From: Clostridiales bacterium
Lineage (GTDB): Bacteria > Bacillota > Clostridia > Lachnospirales > Lachnospiraceae
Length of the DNA stretch: 64,000 nucleotides
Direction: 5' to 3'
NCBI GenBank assembly: GCA_012839295.1
Contig: DUNO01000008.1
Location: 124,001-188,000 of the forward strand
The translations under genes and the position numbers were made by a program. The notes beneath the pieces were generated by a model, which was given only the letters and a program-made list of their open reading frames with translations, had not been told where the DNA came from and ran no database searches. Position 1 is the stretch's first letter, and the number at the start of each line of letters is the position of its first letter. Below are positions 34,897 through 43,422 of this stretch, one piece after another.

Positions 34897-35205
34897 ACAA
34901 TTTCTCCCCCTCATAACAAAGTATATGTTAATAGCTCTAATAACGATGTGTCATATTCCAAAAATATAATTCGAAGATCCTAAGCCGTTTTTACAGATTT
35001 CTGTTTGCGCTTATGCTTATTCTACCATATAAGCCCAAACATTACACTTCTATTTCCGTTTTACTGCACTTCTTTTCCAAAACTTCTATAAGAAATTTTC
35101 GTGTCTTTTTAATATAAGAATTGTTAGTATCTTTTCATAGTTGACAGTGTTATAATAGGCATGTACAAACCCATTGTATAATCAGGAAAGGAAGTGTTAC
35201 GAGCT
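34897..35205. other. divergent intergenic region
   Basis: Separates the GNAT gene (-) from the Uma2 gene (+). TATAAT occurs at 35151-35156, but there is no good -35 at 17 bp (TTGACA at 35141 is too close). No gene or dyad of note. Confidence 0.4.
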
Positions 35206-35763
35206 ATGCCACTACCACAACCACGGATAACTACAATCGAAGAATACGAAGCGCTGGGGGAGGATATCCGGGCAGAAGTCTTTGACGGCCAGATTCAATA
35301 CATGGCTAGTCCCTCACAGATGCATCAGGAAATATTACGGGAGCTTCTTTATGTCCTTACAGATTATATCAAAAAGAAAAACGGTTCATGCAAAACATAT
35401 TCCGCTCCTTTTGATGTAAAACTGAATGATGCCCCTCTTACTATAGTACAGCCCGATATCATGATAATCTGCGACAAAAATAAGCTTGATGGGAAACGAT
35501 GCAATGGTGCACCTGATTTTATTATTGAGATTGTATCTCCCGGGAATTCTTCTGACGATTATATCAAGAAATTGTATTACTATAAGAATTATGGTGTCCA
35601 GGAATACTGGATTGTTGATGCCGGACGGCGAATTGTAACGGTCAATTACTTTGAAAATGACAGCGTATCTGTTCAATATCCTTTTGAGGCTACTGTGAAG
35701 GTTAATATTTATGAAGATCTCTATATTGATTTCAAAAGCATTGAACCGCTTTTTAATGTATGA
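35206..35763 (+). CDS. Uma2-family (DUF820) putative endonuclease
   Basis: 185 residues from ATG 35206; GTG 35194 is an in-frame alternative with AGGA upstream. The PD-(D/E)XK-type core is visible: PFDVKLNDAPLTIVQPDIMI with the first Asp, APDFIIEIVSPGNSSDD with Asp/Glu and the Ser-Pro-x-Asn motif, and KLYYYKNYGVQEYWIVDA with Lys and Glu. Uma2 proteins are abundant in cyanobacteria and Firmicutes; nuclease activity is predicted from fold and the cellular role is unknown. It is monocistronic and lies upstream of tRNA-Leu. Confidence 0.85.
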   Translation: MPLPQPRITTIEEYEALGEDIRAEVFDGQIQYMASPSQMHQEILRELLYVLTDYIKKKNGSCKTYSAPFDVKLNDAPLTIVQPDIMIICDKNKLDGKRCNGAPDFIIEIVSPGNSSDDYIKKLYYYKNYGVQEYWIVDAGRRIVTVNYFENDSVSVQYPFEATVKVNIYEDLYIDFKSIEPLFNV

Positions 35764-35840
35764 TTTACTTTCAGTACGATTATAGCAATCTTTTATTTCA
35801 TTTTGTAATTTTGATTTTTGAGATAAGCTCAAGAGCCACA

Positions 35841-35860
35841 GTTCAGCTTGGCAGCTGAAC
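35841..35860 (+). terminator. small hairpin downstream of the Uma2 gene
   Basis: GTTCAGCT pairs with AGCTGAAC around TGGC, 78 bases after the Uma2 stop. No T-run follows, so termination is uncertain. Confidence 0.3.
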
Positions 35861-35917
35861 TTATGACCTTTGAGAAAATCTCAAGAAAACCCCCAAGAAA
35901 ATTAAAATAAAAAAAGG

Positions 35918-35946
35918 TTGCATTTGTATTCTGATTCTGCTATAAT
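35918..35946 (+). promoter_or_regulatory. promoter of tRNA-Leu(AAG)
   Basis: TTGCAT (35918-35923), 17 bp, TATAAT (35941-35946), 36 bases before the mature 5' end of the tRNA. Confidence 0.8.
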
Positions 35947-35982
35947 CTCTATTGTTCGTTGCGAATAATGAACACCAGAAAT

Positions 35983-36066
35983 GCACTCGTGGCGGAATTG
36001 GCATACGCGCTAGACTAAGGATCTAGTCCGGGTTTCTGGGTAGGGGTTCAAGTCCCCTCGAGTGCA
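35983..36066 (+). tRNA. tRNA-Leu, anticodon AAG
   Basis: An 84-base class II tRNA. Acceptor GCACTCG pairs with CGAGTGC, discriminator A (36066), no encoded CCA. Anticodon stem CTAGA/TCTAG and loop CTAAGGA give T33, anticodon AAG and G37. The long variable arm (CCGGGTTTCTGGG) and T-arm GGGGTTCAAGTCCCC are typical of leucine tRNA. A at the wobble position is unusual for bacterial leucine tRNAs, which normally use GAG for CUU/CUC. Confidence 0.93.
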
Positions 36067-36073
36067 CTACCGG

Positions 36074-36122
36074 AAAAACAAGGGCTCCAAAGTTTTATTC
36101 AAACTTTGGAGCCCTTGTTTTT
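36074..36122 (+). terminator. rho-independent terminator of tRNA-Leu(AAG)
   Basis: A perfect 22-bp inverted repeat (36074-36095 with 36101-36122), 5-base loop, ending in a T-run. It starts 8 bases after the tRNA. Confidence 0.92.
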
Positions 36123-36129
36123 TGTTTTC

Positions 36130-36270
36130 GGATCTGTCGCCAGAAAAGGGGGCATCCAGCTTGATATTATTCGTCCGAGCGCATATAATAAGATCAGTTA
36201 TGGGGTGTCCTCACGGACTATAGCCATGCCAAAAGAAGCGGCTAAAAAACAGGGTATCTCTAAAGGATAA
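36130..36270 (+). pseudogene. 46-codon C-terminal gene remnant after tRNA-Leu
   Basis: Between the tRNA terminator and the response regulator one frame is open and protein-like up to the TAA at 36268: RKGGIQLDIIRPSAYNKI, then SYGVSSRTIAMPKEAAKK, ending ISKG. There is no start codon with a ribosome site; the frame begins inside the terminator arm. The composition looks like the end of a real protein that I do not recognise. Likely the tail of a gene cut by the event that joined this segment to the tRNA terminator. Confidence 0.5.
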
Positions 36271-36291
36271 AAGGAAAACGGGGTGATAATA

Positions 36292-36915
36292 ATGGCAAAA
36301 ATACTTGTCGTTGATGACGATATAAATATCCGCGAGCTTGTCAGGCTTTTTTTATGCAATGAAGGCTTTGACGTTTTGGAAGCCGAGGACGGAAAAATCG
36401 CTCTTAAACTGCTGGAAAAAACTAAGGTTGATATGGCCATACTGGATATTATGATGCCTAATATTGACGGTTATGAACTATGTGAAGAACTCCGCGAAGG
36501 CTACGATATTCCCGTACTCATACTTACTGTGATGAATGCAACCGAACAAAAAGTCAAGGGGTTTTCCCTTGGAGCGGATGATTATATGGTTAAGCCTTTT
36601 GACCCCGTGGAATTAGTCGCAAGGGTAAAAGTACTGCTGAAAAGATATAAAATAAATGCTTCACGAGTGATAGGTTTTGGAAATGTTACAGTAAATAAGA
36701 AAACACATGAGGTTTTTCTTAAAGACCAGCGAATAAACCTCCCATTAAAAGAGTTTGAACTTCTTTATAAATTGGCATGTAACTTAGGGCAGACAATATC
36801 CCGTGAACGTCTTATTGAATCTTTATGGGGTTATGATTTTGATGGTAATGAACGCACCCTTGACGTTCATATCGGAAAACTCCGTGATCGATTCCCCGAG
36901 AACATCAGCGCATCC
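36292..36915 (+). pseudogene. OmpR/VanR-type response regulator, C-terminus lost by deletion
   Basis: From ATG 36292 (GGGG 7 bases upstream) the receiver domain is complete: VVDDDINI, phosphorylation Asp in AILDIMMPNIDG, LGADDYMVKPFD. The winged-helix DNA-binding domain follows (INLPLKEFELLYKLACNLGQ, ISRERLIESLWGYDFDGNER, TLDVHIGKLRDRFPEN). The homologous sequence stops there; the final strand-turn (usually ending in a VRGLGYR-like motif) is missing and the frame runs on into out-of-frame permease DNA until 37062. The recognition helix is present, so a partly folded protein might be made, but function is doubtful. Confidence 0.75.
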
Positions 36916-36916
36916 T

Positions 36917-37327
36917 GGGAGTTTCCGCGGAAAAGTGCTTGCGCTCAATTTAATTCCAATGGCAAAGACCATCGTGATGAACACAGCGACAGCTCTGTCC
37001 TTGCTTGTCATTGCGGATCAGCCGCTGATCCATTGCGTTATACTCTGGCTTGCGCTCTGTAGCATGACCGTAACGAACCTTTATTCAATTGTGTTATTCA
37101 AATGTCTTTTTTCAAGACGGGCGAATAAAAACACTTTGTTTAAGTTAGCAGAGGGTCTAAATGAATTGGTAATTCAAATTCCTGCTTTTACCATTGCTTA
37201 TATGAGTTATCTTGTCATGGCTGAAACCGCGGTATCGCTGCTTGTTTTCGCAATGTGTAATCTGCTGCTCCTGGGACTGACCATAGCTCTTAGTGAAAAT
37301 GCTTTTAGTAATCTGGAAATCTTATAA
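36917..37327 (+). pseudogene. C-terminal fragment of an ABC-2-type permease
   Basis: Starting at the deletion joint near 36917, frame 2 encodes GSFRGKVLALNLIPMAKTIV and four hydrophobic segments (SLLVIADQPLIHCVILWLAL, IQIPAFTIAYMSYLVMAETA, VSLLVFAMCNLLLLGLTIAL), ending with a stop at 37325. This resembles the last third of a multi-membrane-span ABC permease. The rest of that gene, and probably a sensor kinase and an ATPase between it and the regulator, are gone. No start or ribosome site of its own. Confidence 0.6.
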
Positions 37328-37402
37328 ATTAAGCTATCCATGAATATTCTTTTTACATTCTGAAATACTAACTACGAGAATATTTTTGAAAGGAGCTTTC
37401 TT

Positions 37403-37588
37403 ATGTCACAATTAAACCAAATTGAACTACAGAACCTGCGCCATTTAATCGGCGCCCATGATACTGCCCACCAGAAACTGACAGCCTATGCCGAGCAAGC
37501 AAATGACCCTGAAATCAAGCAATTTTTCCAGAATAGCGCACAGGAAGCAATGAAAACCAAACAGCAGCTATTAGGCTTTTTGAACTAA
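37403..37588 (+). CDS. small helical protein, possibly spore-coat related
   Basis: 61 residues, AAAGGAG before the ATG. All-helical and Gln-rich (QIELQNLRHLIGAHDTAHQK, EIKQFFQNSAQEAMKTKQQL). It is 16 bases upstream of a CotF-like gene and shares its helical, ferritin-like look, so it may be a small coat-associated partner. Function inferred from position. Confidence 0.65.
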   Translation: MSQLNQIELQNLRHLIGAHDTAHQKLTAYAEQANDPEIKQFFQNSAQEAMKTKQQLLGFLN

Positions 37589-37604
37589 AGGAGGAAATAA
37601 AGTA

Positions 37605-37856
37605 ATGATAAACGAAAAAATAATGGTTAATGATGTTCTTTCCTCTGCAAAGAGCAACCTCACATTTTACGCTAACACCATCTCTGAATGCGCAAATCCT
37701 ACATTGCGTTCTACGATCCAGCAGATCCGCAATTGCGACGAGGCATCTCAGTACAAGCTGTTCCAGATGGCGCAGGCAAAAGGATATTATAAGCCTGCCA
37801 TCACAGCTAAGGACGACGAAGTACAGCAGACTAAATCCCAGCTTACTGGCCAGTAA
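37605..37856 (+). CDS. CotF-like spore coat protein
   Basis: 83 residues, AGGAGG 10 bases before the ATG; MVNDVLSSAKSNLTFYANTI is the characteristic opening of the Coat_F family, followed by the helix NPTLRSTIQQIRNCDEASQY and the tail AKGYYKPA. CotF proteins are found in the coat of Bacillus and Clostridia spores. It forms a two-gene unit with the preceding small gene and supports a spore-forming host. Confidence 0.85.
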   Translation: MINEKIMVNDVLSSAKSNLTFYANTISECANPTLRSTIQQIRNCDEASQYKLFQMAQAKGYYKPAITAKDDEVQQTKSQLTGQ

Positions 37857-37886
37857 CAATTAAATGCTTTCAACCGTTTAGATAAC

Positions 37887-37920
37887 AACAGCCCCAGGCA
37901 GCAAAACGCTTGGGGCTGTT
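37887..37920 (+). terminator. terminator of the coat gene pair
   Basis: AACAGCCCCAGGC (37887-37899) pairs with GCTTGGGGCTGTT (37908-37920), with one G-T pair and an 8-base loop. Confidence 0.75.
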
Positions 37921-37983
37921 CGTTTAAATATTCATTTAAATATTCGTTTAAGCATTAGACCAAAGCTTTCCTGCCTGCATTCC

Positions 37984-38856
37984 TTATTTTTTTACTACCT
38001 CTAAGGTATTCAACAGGTACTCTCCTACCGTATAAGCATCCGGTGTTGTGTTACCTGCCATATCCGATACTGATACCTGGATTAAATAATTATCAATATA
38101 AACATCGTAGATAGCCTGGGAAACAACCATACCTTCTACCTCAATCTTATACTCTGTTTTAAAGGCAGTTCCTAAGGATGATTCAAAATCGCTCGTCTTA
38201 AAATCAGTTACCGTTATTTCCAGTCCCTGAGCTGCTAATTGGGAATTAATAAGCTCTTCCGTAATATAAGTAGTAAAATAATCCTTTACCTCGCTATATT
38301 CCATTTTAGGAAGGCCATTATATTGAACCAGTAATTGAACCCCTGATACTGTTGCCGTAAGATCTGCTGACTTTGGATAAGCAGCGGATGAATAAGTGCC
38401 TTCTGCATTCACCAGAACCTGATTTTCCCAATCCTTAGGCAGCACACCCTTTAAATCTCCGAATACTACTTCCTGCGCCTTAAAAGGTGCCTTCGCAATC
38501 TTAGGATCCTGAGCCTTCACTGTAACCTTGCAGGTGTATTTCTTCTTATTCACAGTGGCTGTGATGGTAGCAGCTCCTGCTTTAACCGCAGTAACCTTTC
38601 CTGTCTTGTCCACTGTTGCAACGGTCTTCTTACTGGTTGCCCAGGTCACCTTGCTCTTTGTTCCGCTTACGGTAAGCTTCGCTGTATCACCAACAGTTAA
38701 GGTAAGCTTACTCTTATTTAACTTGACCGTTGCCGCTGCCTTTTTTGTTGCTGCCTGTGCTGCTGCCACAGTATTTGCAGGAGCGATGGAAGGCGCTACA
38801 ACAGCCAGGGTTAATGCCAGCGCACATACTTTAAAAAACTTTGATAATCTCTTCAA
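37984..38856 (-). CDS. secreted protein with Big_2 (bacterial Ig-like) domain
   Basis: 290 residues from TTG 38856, which has GGGAGG 9 bases upstream and yields a clean signal peptide (KRLSKFFKVCALALTLAVV, ending about residue 33). An upstream in-frame ATG at 38928 would place a charged segment before the signal. Residues about 45-115 form a Big_2 domain (LTLTVGDTAKLTVSGTKSKV, ATVDKTGKVTAVKAGAATIT). The C-terminal 160 residues form an unrecognised domain with alternating strands (VFGDLKGVLPKDWENQVLVN). Probably a surface-exposed protein. Confidence 0.8.
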   Translation of the reverse strand: MKRLSKFFKVCALALTLAVVAPSIAPANTVAAAQAATKKAAATVKLNKSKLTLTVGDTAKLTVSGTKSKVTWATSKKTVATVDKTGKVTAVKAGAATITATVNKKKYTCKVTVKAQDPKIAKAPFKAQEVVFGDLKGVLPKDWENQVLVNAEGTYSSAAYPKSADLTATVSGVQLLVQYNGLPKMEYSEVKDYFTTYITEELINSQLAAQGLEITVTDFKTSDFESSLGTAFKTEYKIEVEGMVVSQAIYDVYIDNYLIQVSVSDMAGNTTPDAYTVGEYLLNTLEVVKK

Positions 38857-39046
38857 TGGAATGGTCCTCCCTTGTTTTATTCTTATTTTGTACTTGTAAG
38901 TATATACCATATACTGGTGTTTGACCACCCTTATTTGTTAAGAATTTGATTAAAATCCCAATACCGGATTTGATTTCCTCCACTGATATGTTATACTTCA
39001 TTTAACTGATTTAATATTCAGATTAACTATACCAGGGAGGACATTA

Positions 39047-41188
39047 ATGAAAAAAGGTTATCCTAAGAGAATAATTGCAATTGTATTGGCGTTATTATAT
39101 GTAAATATCTTGAGCCCGGTCGTATACGCACAGACCAGCGCAGTTACTTCTTACAGTGACGCTATAACTACATCAGCCGGAGCTGATACAGCGGCTTCAA
39201 GCTCTGTGGGCTATGAAGAAACCAAAAAACTGGCGGAGAAAAAAGCTTCTGCCCTCAAAATCCTTTACGGTACTACCAGCGTGCAGTATGCATTAATTGA
39301 TGGCGGAGAGATTGTACTGTCCGGACAGGCGGGCGTTTATAGCAAGAATAATTTAACCGCACTTACAAAGGATCATATGTACGGCATCGGCTCCATCAGC
39401 AAGATATTTACAACAGTGGCTGTTATGCAGCTGGTGGATCAGGGGAAGGTAAAGCTGGATAATCCGGTTATTGATTACATACCTGAATTTACAATGGCAG
39501 ACGAGCGTTACAAGGATATCACCGTAAGAATGCTGCTGAACCATTCCTCAGGCCTCCTTGGCTCTTCCTTCAATAATTCCATGCTGTTTAACGATGAGGA
39601 CCAGTCAGGCTATAATAATCTGTTGAACACCTTGAAAACTTCAAGATTAAAAGCGGCTCCCGGCGATTTCTCCGTATACTGTAATGACGGTTTCTCTCTG
39701 GCACAGCTCCTTGTTGAGAGGGTGTCCGGCATGGATTTTACCAGCTATATCAGCGAGAGCATTGTAGCTCCGCTGAAGCTGGACCATACGAAGACTCCTT
39801 ATGAGGATTTCTCCGCCGCTTCACTTGTTAAAACCTACCTGCCCACCTTTAAAAATGCACTTCCCATAGAAAGCCTCAGCGTAGTCGGGGCAGGCGGGAT
39901 TTACTCATCAGCAGAGGATCTATGCCAATTTTCCCAGATTTTCATGAAGGATGGGGCACCGGCGGTATTATCCCCGGCTTCAGCAAAAGCCATGGAGAAT
40001 CCGGAGTACCTTAACGGACTTATGAAGTTTAAAGAGGCTTCCTCCCTTTCCTACGGCCTTGGCTGGGACAGCGTGACCACCTCCCCCTTTACGCAGTATA
40101 ATATCAAGGCTCTGGTGAAGGGCGGGGATACCATGCTCTATCATAGCAGCCTTATTGTATTGCCGGAGGAGGGTATGGCCATGGCGGTATTTACCTCCGG
40201 CGGTGCCAGTACCTATAATCAGGTAATGGCCCAGGAGGTTCTGCTGTCCGCCTTAAAGGAGAAGGGCTCCATAGCTGAAATCAAAGCAAATCCGACACCC
40301 ACAAAGCCAGAAAAGGCTGACTTAACAAAAGAACAGAAGAAATACGAGGGCTCTTACGTTTCCTCCGTGGCTGCCATAAAGGTAACCCTGAGCAAGGATG
40401 GCATCCTTACCTTATCGGATCTATCCGGCTCTGGCCAGTCAGCCAAATACAGCTACACCGGTGACGGCAAATACTATTCTGCAAATGGAAGTGAATACCT
40501 GTCATTTTCCGAGGAAGCAAACGGTAAAACCTATCTATACGCATCCGCCTACAGCAACCTTCCCAGCCTTGGCTCAGTAGGTTCCTTTGGGTATCAATTT
40601 CAAAAGGCGGAGCCTAATGACCTGACCAAACAGGTGGCGGCAGCCTGGAAGACCCGCGCCGATAAAAAATATTACATCATTAATGAAAAATACACCTCGC
40701 AAATATACGCTGGTGGAGGAATGTCATTGCAGATCAAGCTTCCAAAGGATTTGGAGGGCTATTGCAATAACGCACAGATTATTGATGAGAATACCGCCAG
40801 ACCAAATATCCAGATCCCGGGTGTCTATGGCAGGGATCTCAATGATTATAGCTTCTATAAAAAAGGAGTCTCTGAATACTTAACCTATGGCAGCTATCTG
40901 CTGAAATCAGAGGATAACATCCGATCCTTATTTACCTGGTCCGGTGTGTCCTTCCAGATCGGCAAGGAGGGTTATGCCAAATGGTATAAGATCGGCGATA
41001 AGTCCAAAAACCGCAAGCTTAAGGTGACAGCTCCTGAGAACTCCTCCTTTACCGTATTCGATTCAAATGGTGTTTGTCTCTTTAATTCCTGGGTTTCAAA
41101 GGAGAACACCGTTACATTGCCTGAAAACGGCATGATTGTATTTGCCGGGGATCCTTACGTGACATTTGTTATACAGTATATAAAGTAG
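39047..41188 (+). CDS. secreted serine beta-lactamase-like hydrolase (class C/esterase fold)
   Basis: 713 residues, GGGAGG before the ATG, signal peptide 1-28 (ending VVYAQ). Residues 60-410 form the beta-lactamase/transpeptidase-like domain: SxxK motif Ser116-Lys119 in YGIGSISKIFTT, second motif Tyr in FSVYCNDGFSL, and KALVKGGDTMLYHSS near the third motif. Residues about 420-713 are an added beta-rich region of unknown role. Relatives act as D-amino peptidases, carboxypeptidases or esterases; resistance to beta-lactams is not implied. Divergent from the Big_2 protein gene. Confidence 0.85.
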   Translation: MKKGYPKRIIAIVLALLYVNILSPVVYAQTSAVTSYSDAITTSAGADTAASSSVGYEETKKLAEKKASALKILYGTTSVQYALIDGGEIVLSGQAGVYSKNNLTALTKDHMYGIGSISKIFTTVAVMQLVDQGKVKLDNPVIDYIPEFTMADERYKDITVRMLLNHSSGLLGSSFNNSMLFNDEDQSGYNNLLNTLKTSRLKAAPGDFSVYCNDGFSLAQLLVERVSGMDFTSYISESIVAPLKLDHTKTPYEDFSAASLVKTYLPTFKNALPIESLSVVGAGGIYSSAEDLCQFSQIFMKDGAPAVLSPASAKAMENPEYLNGLMKFKEASSLSYGLGWDSVTTSPFTQYNIKALVKGGDTMLYHSSLIVLPEEGMAMAVFTSGGASTYNQVMAQEVLLSALKEKGSIAEIKANPTPTKPEKADLTKEQKKYEGSYVSSVAAIKVTLSKDGILTLSDLSGSGQSAKYSYTGDGKYYSANGSEYLSFSEEANGKTYLYASAYSNLPSLGSVGSFGYQFQKAEPNDLTKQVAAAWKTRADKKYYIINEKYTSQIYAGGGMSLQIKLPKDLEGYCNNAQIIDENTARPNIQIPGVYGRDLNDYSFYKKGVSEYLTYGSYLLKSEDNIRSLFTWSGVSFQIGKEGYAKWYKIGDKSKNRKLKVTAPENSSFTVFDSNGVCLFNSWVSKENTVTLPENGMIVFAGDPYVTFVIQYIK

Positions 41189-41225
41189 AAGTCTCAAAAT
41201 TTGCTTGATATTAATCTGGTTTGCA

Positions 41226-41278
41226 AAAAGGTGAGCGTACACAAGGATAACCCGTCCCTCTGTGTATACTCACCTTTT
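41226..41278. terminator. bidirectional terminator
   Basis: AAAAGGTGAGCGTACACA (41226-41243) pairs with TGTGTATACTCACCTTTT (41261-41278), with one mismatch and one G-T pair. It serves the convergent serine hydrolase (+) and oxidoreductase (-) genes. Confidence 0.85.
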
Positions 41279-41285
41279 TATTCAT

Positions 41286-42839
41286 CTATTTCTTTTTTCT
41301 CTGGCAGGCGTCAAATACATCCCGCATGGCAGGATTACTGATCAAATTCCCCCGGTAGTCGAACCGGGAACCATGGCAGGGACAATCCCAGGTCAGTTCA
41401 TTTTTATTCCATTCCAGGCTGCAGCCCAAATGGGGGCATTTGGTTGTGACAAAATAGTACTTATCATATTTGTCCCTGTATACCCCAATCTTCATTCCAT
41501 CCTTCAGGACAGTGCCCGCTTCCCCGGGGCCAATGTCCCTTAACCTGTCATGGGTAATCCTGAGGTGCTCCGATAACAAGTTGATGGTTACTACTGCCGC
41601 ATCCTTTAACAGTTCCTTACTGCCGGACAGCATCAGCCTGCGCGGGTAAAAGACCTTCTGGAATTCATTCTTCCTGCCTGCAATCATGTCACTGATAATC
41701 ATTGCAGATACCATGGAACTGGTCATGCCCCATTTATTAAAGCCTGTGGCTACATAGATATTCGGCGTATTGGCAGAGTACCTTCCGATATACGGGATGG
41801 AATCCGGCGTCATGCAATCCTGGTTTGACCAGGTGTATACAACATTGGCTTTGGGATACCATTTTCCAGCCGCCTCTTCCAGCTTGACGTAAGCGTCCGG
41901 CGGGTTACTTTTCCCCGTCCGGTGTCCCGCGCCGCCCAGAAGCAAATAATTTTTAAAATTACGGAAGGAGTAGCCCTGCGGGTCTGCATCCAGGTACATT
42001 CCGCCAAGGCCTGCCTTTTTGTCTATGTCCTCACCTTCCAGGGCTATCACATATTGGCGTTCCTGGTGCATCCGGAAGAAATAGAAGCCGGGTGTATTGA
42101 TAAAAGGATAGTGGGTCGTAATAACAATGGATTTAGCGTTGATGCGCCCCTGTTCCGTGACAACGGTCCCATCATCCCGCACCTCCGTCACATGGGTATG
42201 CTCGTATACTGTAAGCTGCTTTGCAACCGCATCCAGGAACTTTAGAGGGTGGAACTGAGCCTGGTGGTCAAACCGTACTGCTGCCTTTACCTGAAATGGC
42301 AGCGTTGTCTCCTTTGCCAGTACCGCAGAAATCCCTACCTTTCTGGCAGCCTGGACCTCCTGCTCTATCTTCAGCACATTATCAAGGGTATAGATATAGC
42401 TGGGCAGGATCTGAAAATCACAATCAATCCCCTGCCGGGAGATGATTTCCTCAAACTTCTCAATTGCTTTCTGGTTTGCAGATGCGTACTCCCAGGCACG
42501 CTCCTCTCCCTTATAGGTAAGGAGCTTATGATAAATCAAATTGTGCTGTGAGCTGATCTTCGCCGTCGTATTCTTCGTCATACCACTGCCAACTGTCTTA
42601 TAATCAACCAGAACTACTGAAAAGCCCTGCTCCTGAAGCATGTAGGCCGTAAGCACACCCGCCAGGCCAGCGCCTATAACCGCAACATCCGTAGTAATAT
42701 CCTCCTGCAGCACGGGCCGCTTCACCGGTTCCTTTGCCCCTTGGTCAGCATAACGGAATTGTTTCTGGATCCATAGGGATTCTCCCTTCTCCTGCCCTGT
42801 GCTTTCTACCGTTCCATTTCCATGCCAAATCGTATTCAT
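41286..42839 (-). CDS. FAD-dependent oxidoreductase with C-terminal Rieske [2Fe-2S] domain
   Basis: 517 residues from ATG 42839 (AGAGG 6 bases upstream; GTG 42860 is the alternative). The N-terminal Rossmann motif AVIGAGLAGVLTAYMLQEQG belongs to a DAO-type (glycine oxidase-like) FAD domain covering about 45-400 (IYVATGFNKWGMTSSMVSAM). The Rieske domain at the C-terminus has both ligand pairs: CPHLGCSLEW and CPCHGSRFD. The combination is widespread in Firmicutes and Actinobacteria; electrons pass between FAD and the cluster, but the substrate is undetermined. It is a single gene with its own terminator. Confidence 0.93.
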   Translation of the reverse strand: MNTIWHGNGTVESTGQEKGESLWIQKQFRYADQGAKEPVKRPVLQEDITTDVAVIGAGLAGVLTAYMLQEQGFSVVLVDYKTVGSGMTKNTTAKISSQHNLIYHKLLTYKGEERAWEYASANQKAIEKFEEIISRQGIDCDFQILPSYIYTLDNVLKIEQEVQAARKVGISAVLAKETTLPFQVKAAVRFDHQAQFHPLKFLDAVAKQLTVYEHTHVTEVRDDGTVVTEQGRINAKSIVITTHYPFINTPGFYFFRMHQERQYVIALEGEDIDKKAGLGGMYLDADPQGYSFRNFKNYLLLGGAGHRTGKSNPPDAYVKLEEAAGKWYPKANVVYTWSNQDCMTPDSIPYIGRYSANTPNIYVATGFNKWGMTSSMVSAMIISDMIAGRKNEFQKVFYPRRLMLSGSKELLKDAAVVTINLLSEHLRITHDRLRDIGPGEAGTVLKDGMKIGVYRDKYDKYYFVTTKCPHLGCSLEWNKNELTWDCPCHGSRFDYRGNLISNPAMRDVFDACQRKKK

Positions 42840-42982
42840 AAAAAGCCTCTTTCCTTGCACTTATGCAGCTAAACTCTACATCGTCTCAAGGATAGATTTT
42901 CCGCAGGAAGAAAAATTTATGCATCCGGCGCTCTTCCTGCAGCCATTCTCGGCAAATCGAAGATTCCAGGGCAAAAAAATAA

Positions 42983-43054
42983 CTCCCCGAGTAGGGCTCG
43001 AACCTACAACCCCACGGTTAACAGCCGTGTGCTCTACCATTGAGCTATCGAGGA
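42983..43054 (-). tRNA. tRNA-Asn, anticodon GTT
   Basis: A 72-base cloverleaf on the minus strand: acceptor TCCTCGA pairs with TCGGGGA (one G-T), anticodon loop CTGTTAA with anticodon GTT, T-arm GTAGGTTCGAGCCCTAC, discriminator G, no encoded CCA. Confidence 0.95.
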
Positions 43055-43065
43055 ATATGTTAGTT

Positions 43066-43094
43066 ATTTTAATACTTGGGGCTGGTGCTGTCAA
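43066..43094 (-). promoter_or_regulatory. promoter of tRNA-Asn
   Basis: On the minus strand TTGACA (43094-43089), 17 bp, TAAAAT (43071-43066), ending 11 bases before the tRNA 5' end. Confidence 0.8.
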
Positions 43095-43270
43095 GCTTTT
43101 TTCTAGGGGGTTTTTACCGTATTTTTACCTTTTATGCATTGGAGCTCTTTTTGGGCTTATATTTTATGCGATTTATGTGGGGGTTATAAAAACAAAATAT
43201 ATAATAGAGAAGACAAAAATTAAGCATAAAAAATAATAGAAAATTATAATCGATAAAATAAAAATTTTAG

Positions 43271-43299
43271 TTGAAATTAGATTTTTTGTGTGTTATAAT
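43271..43299 (+). promoter_or_regulatory. promoter of tRNA-Leu(CAG)
   Basis: TTGAAA (43271-43276), 17 bp, TATAAT (43294-43299), 32 bases before the tRNA. Confidence 0.8.
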
Positions 43300-43331
43300 C
43301 TAATTCGTTCCGTAGTTTCGGTAACATGCCT

Positions 43332-43415
43332 GCAGTTGTGGCGGAATTGGCATACGCGCTAGATTCAGGTTCTAGTGAGGGTTTCCTCGTAGGGGTTCAA
43401 GTCCCCTCAACTGCA
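43332..43415 (+). tRNA. tRNA-Leu, anticodon CAG
   Basis: An 84-base class II tRNA: acceptor GCAGTTG/CAACTGC, anticodon stem CTAGA/TCTAG with loop TTCAGGT (anticodon CAG), long variable arm GAGGGTTTCCTC, T-arm GGGGTTCAAGTCCCC, discriminator A. It is nearly identical in D- and T-arms to tRNA-Leu(AAG) at 35983, so the two are duplicates that diverged in anticodon and acceptor. Confidence 0.95.
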
Positions 43416-43422
43416 TCCTTAT

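Noticed and set aside
36803-36916. Start of a separate 174-codon gene in frame 2
   Set aside because: The first 38 codons are out-of-frame response-regulator DNA; only the part after about 36917 is protein-like, as a permease fragment.
42799-43236. 145-codon plus-strand frame containing RVGLEPTTPRLTAV
   Set aside because: It is a read-through of tRNA-Asn on the opposite strand, a well-known false protein. Its last 59 codons are hydrophobic but cover the tRNA-Asn promoter and lack a proper ribosome site.
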